Assembly: GCA_905178155.1 (NCBI GenBank)
Contig: CAJINV010000001.1
Location: 2,222,089 to 2,286,088, forward strand
DNA length: 64,000 nt
Source: Amoebophrya sp. A120
Lineage: Eukaryota > Sar > Dinophyceae > Syndiniales > Amoebophryaceae
Direction: 5' to 3'
The position numbers and the translations under genes were made by a program. Below the pieces are notes generated by a model that was given only the letters and a program-made list of their open reading frames with translations, had not been told where the DNA came from and ran no database searches. This document shows, in pieces, positions 62,666-64,000 of this stretch (position 1 is the first letter of the stretch; every line of letters starts with the position of its first letter).

Positions 62666-64000
62666 TTATTCTGGCCTCGCCGGCGGCGGCGTCGTGCTGT
62701 CATCTCGGCCGGATATCAAATGTAAAAAATGTCTGGGTCTGGAAGACTCATGCTGTTTTTGCATGACACAGAAGGTCTGGCGTGGAAGCTCTAGCCTCAC
62801 AGGTTTCGAGAAGCTTCCGCAATGCCGAACCCGCATGAGAAATCCCCCATTTTGGTGACAGAATGTCCAAGTTGGCAGCTTTTGCTACCTATGCATGAGA
62901 GATTTTTCTGTGTTCTAAAATGCGCATCACAAGTTCGGATCCTTCCAGACCCAGACATTTTTGCATTTCATACCGGACGGCCTTGTGACATTCGCGTCCG
63001 GCGCGTTCAGGTCAATCAAATCGACCAGCCTGCCGACCCCCGCCGCTGCCTGCACCTCGGGCGGCAGGATGGTGTCCTGCCGATCCACGACCGCGCTTTT
63101 CCGCAGTTCGGGCGGTATGATCGTGTCCTGCCGCTCCACGCTACTTCGCCGCCCGGCGCTGGATGAAGCTGCGTCGTTGGTAATCAGGTCCGGCGCTGCT
63201 GCATCGCCAGGAGCTTGTTCCACAACATCCTTCGCACGACTAGTACTAGCGGGCGCAGCACCAGGAGCGGCTGCGAGAGGATCTCCCGCTAGTACACCAC
63301 CGCCAGAATCGTTCAAACCGCGAATGGCGTCCGTGCCCATCGTGTCCATGGCGGTTTCCTGTCCGTTGTTCCGTATTGTTTTGGCGGTGAACGCGGACTC
63401 CGCTCCGGGGGAAAGTCCGGCTGGGCCGCCGATGGTGCTGGTTTGCCCCCCGGATTGCTGGAAAACGTTGAAGTCGGTGGGCTGGCGCCGCAGCCGCTCG
63501 ATCTCCGCCTCATCCATCTCAATCACGTTCTTCATCTGCTGCTTCTCCACCTGCTCCTGCTCAAGCACGCCCTGCAGTCTCTTCGTCTCTTGCTCCAAGC
63601 CGACCAGCTTCGCAACCTCACTGTACTGCTCTTGTGCGCGCATATCCATAGGAAAACTGCATCGCACAGGCACAAGGTGAAGACTTTTTGTTTTGAAGCT
63701 AATACATGTTGAGACAACAAAATCTTCTTTCCATATATCTAACCAACCTACAAGAGAACTCGGAAGATCTGGTCCACCTGCTGACAAACTCACTAGTAAC
63801 TCTGTCAAATTTTATAAAACTATCCAAGATTCTGATTTGTTTCATCACGTGTGCGAATACTGTTGTACAATTTTCTACACGGGATAACGCTGGTTCATGA
63901 CGGATTTGTACTTCGCCTGCCACTCCCGGAGTTTCCCGTCCTGGTACTGCACCCGGTCCTTCAGCATGTCGCATTCGGCCTGCAACTTCGACCGCTTGAT
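62666..64000 (-). CDS. coiled-coil protein, 5' part beyond the window
   Basis: The last exons are visible. A segment at 64000 to about 63888 reads IKRSKLQAECDMLKDRVQYQ and continues as a coiled coil. After an intron (acceptor GTGCGATGCAG near 63660) comes a second coiled coil (KLVGLEQETKRLQGVLEQEQ, ending EIERLRRQP). Then follows an Ala/Gly/Ser/Asp-rich region with the duplicated motif RQDTIIPPELRKS and RQDTILPPEVQAA. Element A13 interrupts near the end; its removal gives TRPSGRDDSTT and a stop at 62666. No membrane segments. The gene runs off the right edge, so length and family are unknown; a cytoskeletal or centriolar protein is a guess. Confidence 0.6.
62714..62972. mobile_element. introner A13 (family A)
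   Basis: Family-A TIRs with one extra A in the left arm. Duplication CCGGA (62709-62713 and 62973-62977). Excision gives VTRPSGRDDST and the stop 17 codons further. Internal sequence groups with A4. Confidence 0.92.

Overview
The window looks like nuclear DNA of a eukaryote, most likely an Amoebophrya-type (Syndiniales) parasitic dinoflagellate. The evidence is eukaryotic-only genes (a Hikeshi homologue, a PEX10 RING peroxin, an FBXO7/PI31-like F-box protein, a tail-anchored SNARE), ordinary GT-AG introns with GTAAGT-like donors, and many introns that are TIR elements with target-site duplications. From memory, such introner elements are reported in Amoebophrya. No rRNA or organelle marker is present to confirm the taxon. 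Every gene I can support lies on the minus strand, so the window sits inside one unidirectional cluster and must be read from right to left.

Layout in plus coordinates, left to right: GC-rich repeats (1-300); a coiled-coil protein (1127-2166); Hikeshi (2557-3225); an 862-aa unknown protein with five element introns (4174-8326); a membrane-anchored protein with unresolved 5' exons (8500-9994); a repeat-rich zone (10.0-12.0 kb); an FBXO7-like F-box protein (12078-15610); a USE1-like SNARE (16420-17658); a pentameric ligand-gated ion channel (18549-26495) with a 4.1-kb intron; two small ORFs (26.7-27.6 kb); PEX10 (28470-31069); a 2115-aa secreted protein with trefoil-like and Cys-rich repeats (31787-39976); a RING protein (41301-42373); a 46-aa tandem-repeat protein (42539-44809); a large polytopic membrane protein (45700 to about 49040); a two-TM protein (49191-50260); an RsuA-type pseudouridine synthase (50922-52655); a secreted/TM protein (53330-56162); a broken plus-strand coding-like tract (57.5-58.4 kb); a two-TM protein (58370-60178); an EF-hand exon (60586-60947); and the 3' part of a coiled-coil gene that runs off the right edge.

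The main discovery is the intron population. I delimited 27 elements in seven TIR families (A x13, B x6, C x3, D x2, E, F, G). Each begins near TAT and ends near ATA. Twenty are flanked by exact 5-bp direct repeats. Removing the element plus one repeat copy restores the reading frame exactly in 25 cases; the other two need a one-base shift. The summed exons of nine gene models are whole numbers of codons. In the cases I checked, the excised segments have no possible GT-AG boundary. Families A, B, C and D occur in both orientations inside same-strand genes. The unrelated families share internal TTTGTNATGC / GCATNACAAA modules.

One family-A element (20524-24656) has itself been invaded by a 3.86-kb insertion with an 8-bp target duplication. 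That insertion carries a 127-bp satellite with plant-type telomere-like motifs, a perfect 58-bp palindrome and mirrored arms. The PEX10 RING is split by a different 717-bp inverted-repeat insertion flanked by 24-bp duplicated coding sequence.
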